The notes below the pieces were generated by a model. It worked only from the letters and a program-made list of their open reading frames with translations, made no database searches and was not told where the DNA came from. Shown here piece by piece: positions 35,001 to 48,120 of a stretch of 64,000 nucleotides of DNA. Each line of letters opens with the position of its first letter. The stretch's first letter is position 1. Both the position numbers and the translations under genes were made by a program. Source of the DNA: Cheilinus undulatus (taxonomy: Eukaryota; Chordata; Actinopteri; Labriformes; Labridae); NCBI RefSeq assembly GCF_018320785.1, contig NC_054885.1, positions 4,414,921 through 4,478,920 of the forward strand. The letters run 5' to 3'.

Positions 35001-36864
35001 AAAATTAGATGAAATTGCAATATGGCCTGCTGCAATTTTCAAATCGCAAAAGTTACAATATTCTTTTAACCTGAAATTTGTGCCAAAATAGCAGTTTAAA
35101 ACTTTCTTGCAGCAGTTATGTATTACAGATCATGCAATCATCCACAGACAATTTTTTTAGAATAGTCTACAAAAATCCTACTTTTTTTGTTTACATTTCT
35201 CTCATTAGATATGAGAATTACATAATAATTATAACTTCTTTTAATACATCAGTTCCCATCCAATGTGCAATACGAGTCAGAATCATCACAATTGTATATT
35301 TTTCCAAAATTGTTCAGCTCTAGATTTATCTAATATTGTCATGGTTATAATATAGAATGATTTATTACTTGTGTTTGTTAGTTAAAAAAAAACATTATAT
35401 AAGGAACTGGAGAAATAATTGAATATCAAATCGCAATATAGGGGGAAAATTGCAATTCAGTTACTCTCCCAAATTGTTCAGCCCTAATTTTAACCCTATT
35501 TCACCATTTGATATGCCCATTTTTGCTATTTTTTCTTTCTCAGTTAACCCTTTATTGTCCATTTAAAGCAATTTCAGCCACAGTTTAACTCATTTTACCA
35601 CTATTTACACCCATTTTTTCACTTTCTTTGCCTTTTTTGCCATTTTTATCTCATTTTTGCCATTTCTAAACCGTTTCTGCTACTTTTTTGAATCATTGTT
35701 ATTATGTTTGCTTTTTTTTTTTTTTACAAAGGGGATTTACATTTTTAAGAAGGCTATTTACTAAAGGAATGATTAAAAAAAGATTGTTTCTTTTATAAGA
35801 GTGGTTATGTTTTCAGGTTAAATATGAAATATGGATATCACAGCTTTACTTTACAATAGACCATGGTTTTGCAGACCTCCATGGGCCAAGCTCCCCATTT
35901 ATCCCCCTTTATGGACAGCCTTGTCTGCACATGACTGTTCGAAATTGTGCATGGCTGTGTTTAACCACCTTCAGGTAAAGTGGGGTCCCCGGTCTCTGGC
36001 ACCTTTATCTTGGGGGTCGTGGTCTGAAAAGGTTGAGAACCACTGCTGTAAACAATGACGGCTACAGCAGCAGTTTGATCAGAAGTGGACATTTTCTCAT
36101 CAAAACAAAACTGAAAGCTTTACCAGCTTTCTGACAGTGAACAGTGATAACAGCAGCCTGTAAAGCTCATATGATGTAGTTTACTCTTCCACAGTAGCAC
36201 ACACCCATTATATATATGTTTTGTTGCTCCAATTGGTCCATAATGAAGGAGGCGGGTAATCACAAGCACAGCTATCAATCACAGACTAAAAGGATAAGAA
36301 ACAGTCTATCTAGCATGTCAGGTAAATGAGGTGCTTCAAACATTTAAGAATCCAGCTGGAAACTGCTCGCGAGTGTTTAAATTTGACCCAGCAGTATAAA
36401 CTGCATGAATATTTCTGTCTGTTTCCATCAGAAATCAGCTCGTCTGCTTCGGCCCCACTGGCGAACTTCGGCTGTGGCGTCCTGGCGGGTATTTTGGCGT
36501 CTCTGCTCACTCAGCCGGCTGATGTGGTTAAAACACTTGTCCAAGTGAATCCACAGCTGAAGACCACAGAAGCTATCAGATACATCTACATGGTGATTAT
36601 CCCTCTTCTCCTACTGCAGTTTTCCCAGCATGCTCTCTGTTTTATTCTACTGTTTCAAAGCCAGCATAATTGTGGTTCTGATACTTCTGAGAGCGCTGTT
36701 CTTCTCACTTCTCTCCCTTCTCTCCCTCCCTTCTCTCTCAGGAACACGGGCCGCAGGGTTTCCTCAGAGGGGCGGTTCCTCGGGCTCTGAGGAGAACCAT
36801 GATGGCCGCCATGGCATGGACGGTGTACGAGCAGATGATGGCTCGATTCGGACTGAAGTCGTGA
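32090..36864 (+). CDS. slc25a38: Mitochondrial glycine carrier, SLC25A38 family
   Basis: Inner-membrane carrier that imports glycine for 5-aminolevulinate and haem synthesis (family knowledge). Coding exons: 32090-32104, 33337-33461, 33659-33743, 33835-34014, 34111-34279, 36432-36592, 36742-36864; phases agree and give 285 residues (human about 304; the difference is a shorter N-terminus). The three carrier repeats are visible: [11 protein letters not shown] (first signature), [11 protein letters not shown] (second, with the T that SLC25A38 has in place of the usual acid) and [11 protein letters not shown] (third). The C-terminus [21 protein letters not shown]...GLKS is diagnostic. The start MELSL sits in a 15-nt coding exon, and the leader has an in-frame TAA shortly upstream. 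Introns carry mobile elements at 30560, 32538 and 34642. Teleosts can have a/b copies; which one this is cannot be told. Confidence 0.95.
32538..32985. mobile_element. hAT-like MITE, 448 bp
   Basis: The termini TAGGGCTGAATGATT and TTAATTGCCCAGCCCTA are inverted. The flanking octamers CTTTGGAG (32530-32537) and ATTTGGAG (32986-32993) match at 7 of 8. It is A/T-rich with no coding capacity, in the slc25a38 intron 32105-33336. It has the same terminus type as the element at 34981. Confidence 0.8.
34642..36045 (+). mobile_element. hAT-type element with satellite cargo, 1404 bp including a nested insertion
   Basis: The left end CAGTTGTTCTCAACCTTGGT and the right end AAAAGGTTGAGAACCACTG form terminal inverted repeats. 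Both sides carry the identical octamer CTGTAAAC (34634-34641 and 36046-36053), a perfect hAT-type target duplication. The interior has the TTTTAACCCATTTTTGCCA-type array (34740-34975 and 35490-35720), a second MITE at 34981-35486, and a right module including CACCTTCAGG and GGTCTCTGGCACCTTTAT. It lies in the slc25a38 intron 34280-36431. No transposase is present. Confidence 0.9.
34981..35486. mobile_element. Nested hAT-like MITE, 506 bp
   Basis: The ends are TAGAGCTGGGCAATT and AAATTGTTCAGCCCTA, inverted. The flanking octamers GTTTTAAC (34973-34980) and ATTTTAAC (35487-35494) match at 7 of 8. The interior has mirrored AAATTGCAATATGG-like and TCGCAATATAGG subterminal blocks. It inserted into the satellite of the element at 34642, so it is the younger insertion. 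Confidence 0.82.
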
Positions 36865-38310
36865 AGGAGAGAGACGACGAGGTGCTTGTAGAAGAAGGAA
36901 GAGATGAAGTCAAGTGTGAACAGGAAAGACAGAGACAGTTTTTAAAGACTGAACATGTTTAACTGCAGCGAGAGATTCAGACTGAAGAGAACTAACACTT
37001 GTTTTCTAAAACGACTAACGCACAAAGAAGAGCTGTGGAGATGTCGCTCTAAAGATGCTTGCCCACTACATGCCAACGAGTCTTCTTATAGAGAACTGTT
37101 CGATGCTTTTGGTGCCAAATGGACAAGTCAAGTCCATCCAGTGAAAATCTAAAATCATGTTTTATTTATGACCAAGAAAGACTGCTGAAGTGTTTTCTGT
37201 AAGAGAGATGAAACTGACATGATGATTGGGAGGAAAGTTGTAAAACTTGATGCTGTCAAAGGAGTAGACAGTAGATAAAACTACAGCTTCAAGTCAGGCA
37301 GCTTTTAAAGGACGGATGTGGAACACATTTGTGTATTTAAGCTGGAAAAATCACTTTTTAAGTCTAACTTTTAAAGTATTCTGAAGTATTCTATTATCAT
37401 GATTCTCACTCTCCTGATGGATCAAAAGCTGCTAAAGCTGCAGCCTGATTGGCTATCTTATTGTGAGCATGGTTAAATAATTTTAAATGATCATCCTTTC
37501 ATCACACCACCATGCCTAGTGCTCTTCTAAAAAGCTATCCCAGCATGCTTTTTTGCAGCAAACTAAATGTTTTTCTTGCACAGTTTAAAACTTTTCCAGC
37601 CAGTAAGTTCAGGTTTATTGAGCATGCGCCGTAACTAGAGAAATGATATTTTTAAATAAGACAAGCATGCATTTATTTTGCACTGAAACTTTTTTGCTTT
37701 CTAAGGTTTGTTTCTGCTTCCAGACTGGGTCTTGTGTCTCTGATTCTGTGATCTGCTGTAAGATCCTCGAAGCTGTCCCACTTTTATATCAGACTTTTGA
37801 ATTGCACTTTAACCCCTTGCAGGACTCTCAGGAAGGCTGAGCATGCCTTCCTGATGACACTGATATTTATATTTTTGTATTAGAGGATAACATGTGCTTG
37901 TAGTTTAACTTTAGTCGGCCTTATAATGATTTTTACGTCCAGTTTTTGTTTTATTTTCATTCAGAGATTGTCAAAGTGTTCTGCTTTCTAAGACGCTGTC
38001 CTCTGAATGTGTGGAATCTTCTTTTTTTCTGACATTTTTCATGTAAAAGATTGAACCGCTACAGTCCACTGTCATTACTTTAAGGTGGCCTGACCTCTCA
38101 GATGTTTTGGTTGGACTACATTCTGCATGTCTGACCCCGCTGACACAGCAGCCTTAATATTAATCTTATCTCCAAGCAAATTTTTTTTTATCTGTGTCCT
38201 GCTTGGGTGTAGAAACAGGCCGCCGTATGCAGCATTCTGATTCTTCTGTGCTCCTTTTTTTGTCCTAGAGCAGAGATGGAGACTGAATTAAAAGCTTTTT
38301 GCCAAACTTT
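36865..38310 (+). terminator. slc25a38: slc25a38 3' UTR and polyadenylation signal
   Basis: No new coding region is visible after the stop. ATTAAA at 38287-38292 (GACTGAATTAAAAGC), followed by TGTCTGACGTTTCCTCT, is the best signal, giving a UTR of about 1.4 kb. Short open frames in this stretch are not supported. Confidence 0.5.
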
Positions 38311-39400
38311 AACTGCCTGTCTGACGTTTCCTCTCTTTAACTGAATGATTTCATTAATTATGAACCATATAAAATCTCAGTTTATCCACTCAGCAGGCAC
38401 TTTCAGAGATTACAAAGATGGATCACTCAGCGTTTTCCAGCAGACTGACGGAGCAGAAAGGCCAAAGTATCAGAGCGCTGACATCCAGATAAGCAGAGAG
38501 GAGGTGACATAACAGCAAATAGGGAACGAGAGCAGAGAGAGGACGACTGACACAATAAAACTGAAGATATCAGACAATTAAAGAGGAGTTTCACTGCTGA
38601 AATAGACGACAACTTACTTGTTAGGGGCCAGATAAAGAAAACGCATGTCATTTTTTACCTTTATAAAGATTTCTTATTATTATTTCAGTCATCTTTATGT
38701 GTTTTTATCATCTTTAATGCTGAGCAGAGTTGGAGACATGAATTGAGAAGATAAGACCAGACTGAGACGTTTCCCCATAAAACCATAAAATAATACACCC
38801 ACTGATAAAAGAGGACTAATACAGGTGTTAAAACCAGCACACTGTAAAGAACTCTACTGAAATACCATGAAAAATAAAAAGTGTGACGACAGCAAACAAG
38901 ACAAATACTGGGAACTGTTACTCATACAAAATCTGCTGAATGTGGAAAATCTGCTCACAAATATAGACAGGAATTCCACTTAACTTTACTTTGAACATAC
39001 AGGAATTAAACATTAAATATAGAAAATAAAATCTGGAAATTTAGATGTGTACAAGCCCTGTTTTAAGATTGATCTAATATATACAGAGACGTGTGTGTTC
39101 ATAGCACAGACAGGTAATAAAAACACCACATAGAGCACATTCACCAACAACCACTGCTTCTCAGTTTGTTCCCATAAAACAAGTTCACATTAAGTCGCAG
39201 TTCTAGTGGACATTTTAAGGCTTACAACGGCTCTGATTTAGGCAAAAACTGAACTAGTGAACATTTTTACATCTACTAGCAGAACTTTCTGGGGACCCGG
39301 CCCCTGTTTTTTTTTTTGTTTGTTTGTTTTTAACCTGAATTATAACCTTTCTTGTGAAAGCAGCACATATTGATTCTTCTAAAAATTGAACCACCTTTGC
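38311..39400. other. Intergenic, no clear feature
   Basis: A/T-rich unique-looking DNA with a short poly-T stretch near 39308. Nothing recognisable. Confidence 0.45.
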
Positions 39401-40590
39401 TTAAAACAGAATTAAATGGGTAAAAAAAGACACAAATGGTCAGATAAGGTGGTGAAATGGGGTTCTAATAGTAGCAGATATGGGTTAAAAGAGGTCAAAA
39501 AGTCAGAACAGATGGTGAAAAGGTTTCAACTGGAAAAATGGGTGAAAAAAGTGATGAGAATGGGTTAGTAGAGGCAAAAGTGGGAGTAAAGTGAAAAAAA
39601 TGGGTTAAAAGAGAAAAAATGAGAGTAAATGGGCAAAAATAGGCAGGAGAGGCGGTGAAATTGAATTTCAAAATGAGCAAAAATATGTTAAAAGAGGCAA
39701 AATATGATTAAATGGCAAAGATTGGTAGATAAAGTGGTGTAAAGAGATTAAAATGTGGCCAAAATTGGCTTAAAGTGGCAAAAATGTGTAAAATCAAGGG
39801 AAAATGGCACAAAAGGCACAAAATTGATATGAAGTAGAAAAAAATAATGGTAAATAGAGGCAAATATTGGCAAAAAATAAATGTACAAATTTGATAAAAG
39901 TGGAAAAAAAACAGTGGCAAAAATGGGCAACAATTGCACAAAATTGATAATTGGGGCAAAAATAGTGGCAAAAATGAGTAAAATAGAGGTGAAATTGGGC
40001 AAACACTGCACAAACTTTATGAAAGGTGGCAAAAATAGGCACCAATTGCACAAACTTGATGGAAGGTGGCAAAAATGCATAAAATGGGGCTAAAATGGGC
40101 AAAAATTGCACAAAATTGGTGAAAAGTGGCAAAACTAAAGGCAAAAATGGGCAACGATTGCACAAAATTTATAATTGTGGCAAAAATGGTTGCAAAAGTA
40201 GGTAAACAGAGACAAAATAGGTAAAAATAGAGGTGAAAATGGTCCAAAAACTAACACAAGTGACAATTGTTGCAAAAATAGTTGCAAAAGTAGGTAAAGT
40301 AGAGACAGAAATGGGCAATAATTACACAAAATTGATCAAAAGTAGTAAAAATAGTGGTAAAACTGGTCAAATAGAGCTGAAAATAGGCAGAAACTGCACA
40401 AAAATGATGCAAAACCAAAACAGTGGCAAAAGTGGGCAACAGTTGCACAAAATTGAATTTAAAAAGTGGAAAAATGCATAAAATAGAGCCAGAAATAGGC
40501 AAAAAATTGCACAAAATTGGTGAAAAAGGGGCAAAAACAGTGTCAAAAATCCGAATGTTAAAAAGTGGCACAAATAAAAAAAAAATTCCA
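39400..40590. repeat. A/T-rich satellite array with higher-order units (GGCAAAAATGGGCAA type)
   Basis: 1.2 kb of degenerate repeats. From about 39900 a compound unit recurs (GTGGCAAAAATGGGCAA, then ATTGCACAAAATTGAT, then AATAGAGGTGAAA). Each compound unit is of the order of 60-110 bases, so there is a second level of organisation beyond the basic motif. It gives long but meaningless open frames on both strands. Confidence 0.75.
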
Positions 40591-41815
40591 ACATCAGAAC
40601 AAATATCAGCTTGTCGGCTTTCAGCTCCAAAATGAGGCAACTGTTAGCCAGGCTAGCTAGCACCAATGCTACTGATCCACCACACACATTAATACATCAG
40701 TAAATCACCGCTGTAGATGCCCGTTCTCTGGGGTTTTCAGGTCACAGCCACATCTGTAGACGGGTCTGTCTACTAGTAAGGCCTAGTCTCATACTAGTGT
40801 GTGAAAACTGAGTACTAGAACTACAATTAAGAGTACTAGTAGAGCTACACGCTGGTTGGTATCACTGAAATCAAACACAGACTTAAAGGGCTCTCCATAG
40901 AGGCCAATCAGACGACTAGACAACAAAGAGGAAGAAAGTCTGACATTCTTCAAAAATAAAACTCTAAAACATGAACTATATCAGCCTCAGAGTCGTATTA
41001 CTAACAGAATCAGGATGGCATCGGACCAAAAGGACTCTGTGTGTTGACAGTGTGCTGAATATTTCCCAGAAATCAACTCCAAAACATGTTATTGCCTCAG
41101 CCCACTTTGTCTTCACCTTATTTGTAAGATTGAACCTTCCAGCTGTCCTTGACATGCGTCCAAACTCAGTTACTGAATCAACACATCAGATCATTACCCA
41201 GCAGCCCTCTGAGTCAGCCTGTGTCCTCAGCTTCAGTAATGTTTGTGTGGTTTAGAGGCGGGAGAGTCCTCACAGGTTATTCAACAGTAAAAATGATAGA
41301 GCCACAGAGTAAGAAGACTTTTGGCCTCACTTATGGGACTAAATTCATGAGGATGTCCTGACAGAGTGTCTCACAGACAGAGCTATTGAGTTATCAGTAA
41401 GTCAGCTGTAGCAGGAGTGAAACAGAGAAATATCCCACTGAAATAAATACACATGATCACCGTCACACTGATGGTGTCAGAGTTAAACACTGAAATAGTC
41501 AACCACACTGAATATGGCATTGTTCATGCATGTTTATCAGTCATCTCTGGGTTGATAAATCCATAATTCTAACACTTTTAACAAATTTTAACTACACATT
41601 TAAAGGTCACCACAATACTGCTGAGACCCTAAAGTGCACACATGGGCAGTTTTACTACCAAGCAAACAAGTGCCAGGGGCCTCCTGTCCCACGGGCCTCT
41701 AGATTTACACTGTAGGTGTGCATGGAGGAATGAGGTGCATGCCCTAAATTGTCAACAAGACTCCAGGAGTGAATCTTAAAAGCATCCAAGTGGACTGTGA
41801 TTATCCACAAAGGTC
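40591..41815. other. Intergenic, no gene recognised
   Basis: Unique-looking sequence with short open frames (40971-41255, 41149-41361) that have no splice context or known product. Confidence 0.45.
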
Positions 41816-41823
41816 CCTTAGAC

Positions 41824-43184
41824 CAGTGGTTCTCAACCTTTTCAGCAAAACCCAAAATAAAGGTGCCAGAGACCGGGGACCCCCGCTGCCCCTGAAGGTG
41901 GTTGAACACAGCCATGCACAATGTGGAATAGTCATGTGGAGAAAAGGCCGTCCATAAAGGGGGGAGAAATGGGAGAGCTTTTGAGAGGCGTTCTGGCTAC
42001 AGCCCTCTAAGGTGGGACATTCAGTAGCAGACTTTTACACTGGGGCGTACAGCAGCAGACCTCTACCCTGGGGCAATGACGTACGCTGCCTGAGCTGTGG
42101 ATCTCTTCACTGGGTCAATGACGCACTGTGCCTGAGTTGCAGTCCTATGTTTTACATGACAGCACAGTTTTATGAAAAAAAAAGATCGAAAATCTACCAA
42201 ACCATGCAATTTCAGCTTGGGTAATATAGCCTTTGTCATGGCCCCAGTGTAGAGGTCTGCTGCTGAACGCCTCACTATAGAGGTCTGCTCAAAGTCTGCA
42301 GCCAGACCCTCTTGGAGCTTTTTGGCACCCATCCAAACAGGGTGCCCATGGAGGTCAGCAAAACCATGATCCATTGTAAAGTTAAGCTGTGATATACATA
42401 CTTCATATTTAACCTGAAAAACCACTCTCCCCAGAGAAAAAAAATCTCTTTTAATCATTCTACTTTGTTAAAAAAGGATTAAAATGGTTTCAAAATGGCT
42501 AAAATGGATTAATGATAGCAAAAAATGGTGAAAAAGGTTGTGAAGTTCAATTTTAAAAATAGCAGAAATTATCTACAGATGACAAAATTTGGATAAAATG
42601 ACAATAAAGGTAAAAATGGGTTAGAGTGGCAAAAGTGGGCAGAAATTGTGGTAAAAAGGAGTTAAAATGTGGCTGAAAGGGCTTTAAATTTGCAAAAATG
42701 GGTAGAAATTTGGTGAAATGGGTTGAAAAATTTAAATAAGCTGGCAAAAAAGGGTTAACTGAGAATAAAAAATTGGCAGAAATTGGTTAAACTGGCAAAA
42801 ATGGGGATATCAAATGGTGAAATGGGGTTAAAATGGGAAAACCTTGGTGTAAAAAGTGGTTAAAAGGGGCTAATAGTAGCAATAATGGGTCAACAGAGCC
42901 AACATTAAGCTTAAGTGGCAAGAATTGATTTAGAAGAGGCAAAAACAGGCAGAAAAAAGTGGTGGAAAGAGTTTAAAATGGACATAAATAGGTGTTAAAT
43001 GGTCAAAATGTTTTAAAATTGGTGGGAAAAAAATGATGAAAAGGGGTTAAAAAAATGGACACAATTGGTGTAAAGTGGCAACAGGTTTGAAAAATATTTT
43101 TAGTTTTTTTAAGGAAACTGGAGACCCCCTTTCAGGGTCTCGCGACCCCCATAGGGGTCCCTACCCCAAGGTTGAGAACCACTG
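41824..43184 (-). mobile_element. Second copy of the satellite-bearing hAT family, inverted, 1361 bp
   Basis: The ends CAGTGGTTCTCAACCTTTTC and CCCCAAGGTTGAGAACCACTG are inverted and flanked by the identical octamer CCTTAGAC (41816-41823 and 43185-43192). Its left end matches the reverse complement of the right end of the element at 34642 (AAAGGTGCCAGAGACCGGGG, then CACAGCCATGCACAA), so it is the same family in opposite orientation. Most of the interior (42470-43090) is the GGCAAAAATGGG-type array. An inverted-repeat module lies at 42050-42265. Confidence 0.9.
42050..42265. repeat. Long-armed inverted repeat within the hAT element
   Basis: The 31-bp arms at 42050-42080 and 42235-42265 are reverse complements with 2 mismatches (GCAGCAGACCTCTACCCTGG on the left). 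The spacer is about 154 bp. A related, weaker copy precedes it (AGTAGCAGACTTTTACACTG, 42023-42042). This module has no counterpart in the copy at 34642, so it was probably gained by insertion. Confidence 0.85.
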
Positions 43185-43192
43185 CCTTAGAC

Positions 43193-44640
43193 CCAACAGC
43201 AAGGTCCAAGCTGCTCAAAAACTCCCACAATGTCCTCATTTACATCTAAGACAGTAAAGTAGATCCATGTAGACAAACCGATGGATTACTGTGTAGTAAA
43301 ACAGCATGAAGTTTCTAACAATGTCTGCTGTGGGCCAGAAGAGTTTCATTAAGTCTGGAGATATGTTGGTGAATTTGAGTTTTGATGCTCTTCTAGGAGC
43401 TTATGAGCAAATGCTGTTATGTCATGTTTGGGTATTTGATGTAATTATCTGGCTTTACCTGAAAGAAATAGTTCAAAATATTTTGTTCAATCACTATGAT
43501 TGCTTTTAGCTAAATTATGAAGGGCTTCATACTGATATTTATTCACCCAGGGCCACACTTAAGCATCCACAATGCAGAACGGCCTGATTCCTAACCATTT
43601 ATATGACATATGATAAGATAATTTCTTTAATACTGACAGTGATAAATGAAGCCTGATTAAATCATTGTAATTATTATGTGGCAGGTGTTGAACCTTGGCC
43701 CTCAAATCAAAATGCTTTATCTAGATTATGTCAGCAGAGTCAACAACCTCTGAAAACCCTCCTTTGAGACATAGTTTTATCTTAGTCCTATTTATTTGAA
43801 GTGATTTTAACTCAAAATTTACTTTTGAAACTTTTAAAAAAGTTATTTTAAAGGACTTTTATTGTGAAAATTGGATTTTTAAATTAAGCCAATAAATAAA
43901 GGTAATAACCACCAGAACTATTTTTAAATTGGTAGAAATTCTGATCCTGTAGAACATAAATGTAAATATTTGATGATACAATAGGCTTTAAGTATGAATA
44001 ATTTCCTTTCAGATTGTAGAAATATACTTTTATCAGCCTTTTCTGCTTTCACCTGGGTAAATTTCAACTTAAATATTGTCAGTATTTAGTTTTCATAACT
44101 AGCTTCTTTTATTTTGCTGCCTCTGTAAATAGCATATTTTACAAAATCGGCACTGTAAATAAAGATTATTATCAATAGTTTTATTTAAATCACATTTACT
44201 GATTTTGTCCTGCTTATTTGAACCTGCGACAAACATATATGAGGTGAAATATCAAAGATAAGCAACATAAACAAACAAATAAAATATTAAATATAAATTA
44301 AATACTTTCATCTGAGATTATAGTAGTAAAAATACGGCGTATAGGCGTAAACTTGTTGTTCTGTCCTAATTCGTCCCGTACATTTAAAGTCATATAACCA
44401 TCTTTCCGAGTATTAAACCTTACATTTCTGTTATTTCCCAACTCGCTGTGTCACTTATGTGTACTTTTATGTCCTCTTTCCCCAGAACTCTTTATCTCCA
44501 GCAAATAAAGTTGCAACACAGTTCAGTCTTTCACCGAGAAGTCAGCGTCTCAGCATTGTCTTAATATGGTCTTTCCATCTCCATTGTCTTAATATGGGAG
44601 CCTCATCCGAGCAGCGGGATGACCTCTGGTAACCTCTGCC
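43193..44640. other. Intergenic, A/T-rich, no gene recognised
   Basis: No gene, repeat unit or element end is evident. The region is A/T-rich up to the rpsa promoter. Confidence 0.45.
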
Positions 44641-44667
44641 AACGGTGTAACTGCACAGAGTATCTTA

Positions 44668-44680
44668 CTCCATCTAGTGG
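44668..44680 (-). promoter_or_regulatory. CTCF-like motif upstream of rpsa
   Basis: On the minus strand this reads CCACTAGATGGAG, one base off the CTCF core. It is about 100 bp upstream of the rpsa start and points opposite to the motif at 28775. Confidence 0.35.
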
Positions 44681-44719
44681 TCAAACCAAGGAATGGCACC
44701 CGAGCGATTCACAAAAGCC

Positions 44720-44822
44720 AGCCAATCACAGGCTCGGAAATCTGGTATTTATACTACGTCATTTCCTCCCAGCGCCCTCTTTTTCACCGTGTGGTCAGAT
44801 TTCCATACGGCGTTGTTTCGTG
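44720..44822 (+). promoter_or_regulatory. rpsa: rpsa promoter and TOP leader exon
   Basis: CCAAT (44722-44726), TATTTATA (44746-44753) and a CRE-like TACGTCA (44755-44761) precede a pyrimidine tract CCCTCTTTTTC (44775-44785) about 29 bp after the TATA box. This is the layout of a ribosomal-protein gene with a 5' TOP start, which places its mRNA under mTOR-linked translational control (family knowledge). The untranslated exon 1 ends at 44822 before GTGAGT. Confidence 0.7.
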
Positions 44823-48068
<3,246 letters not shown>

Positions 48069-48120
48069 ATCAATGAATATGGCCACAATAAAAGTGTTTT
48101 TCTACACTTGGACTGAAGTG
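48069..48120 (+). terminator. rpsa: rpsa polyadenylation signal
   Basis: AATAAA at 48087-48092, only 19 bases after the stop codon, with TGTTTTTCT downstream. This very short 3' UTR is typical of ribosomal-protein genes. Confidence 0.85.

Noticed and set aside
39708-40687. Several overlapping open frames of 60-130 residues with hydrophobic, Phe/Leu-rich products
   Set aside because: They arise from the A/T-rich tandem array, which lacks stops in some frames. The proteins are simple repeats of the same words.
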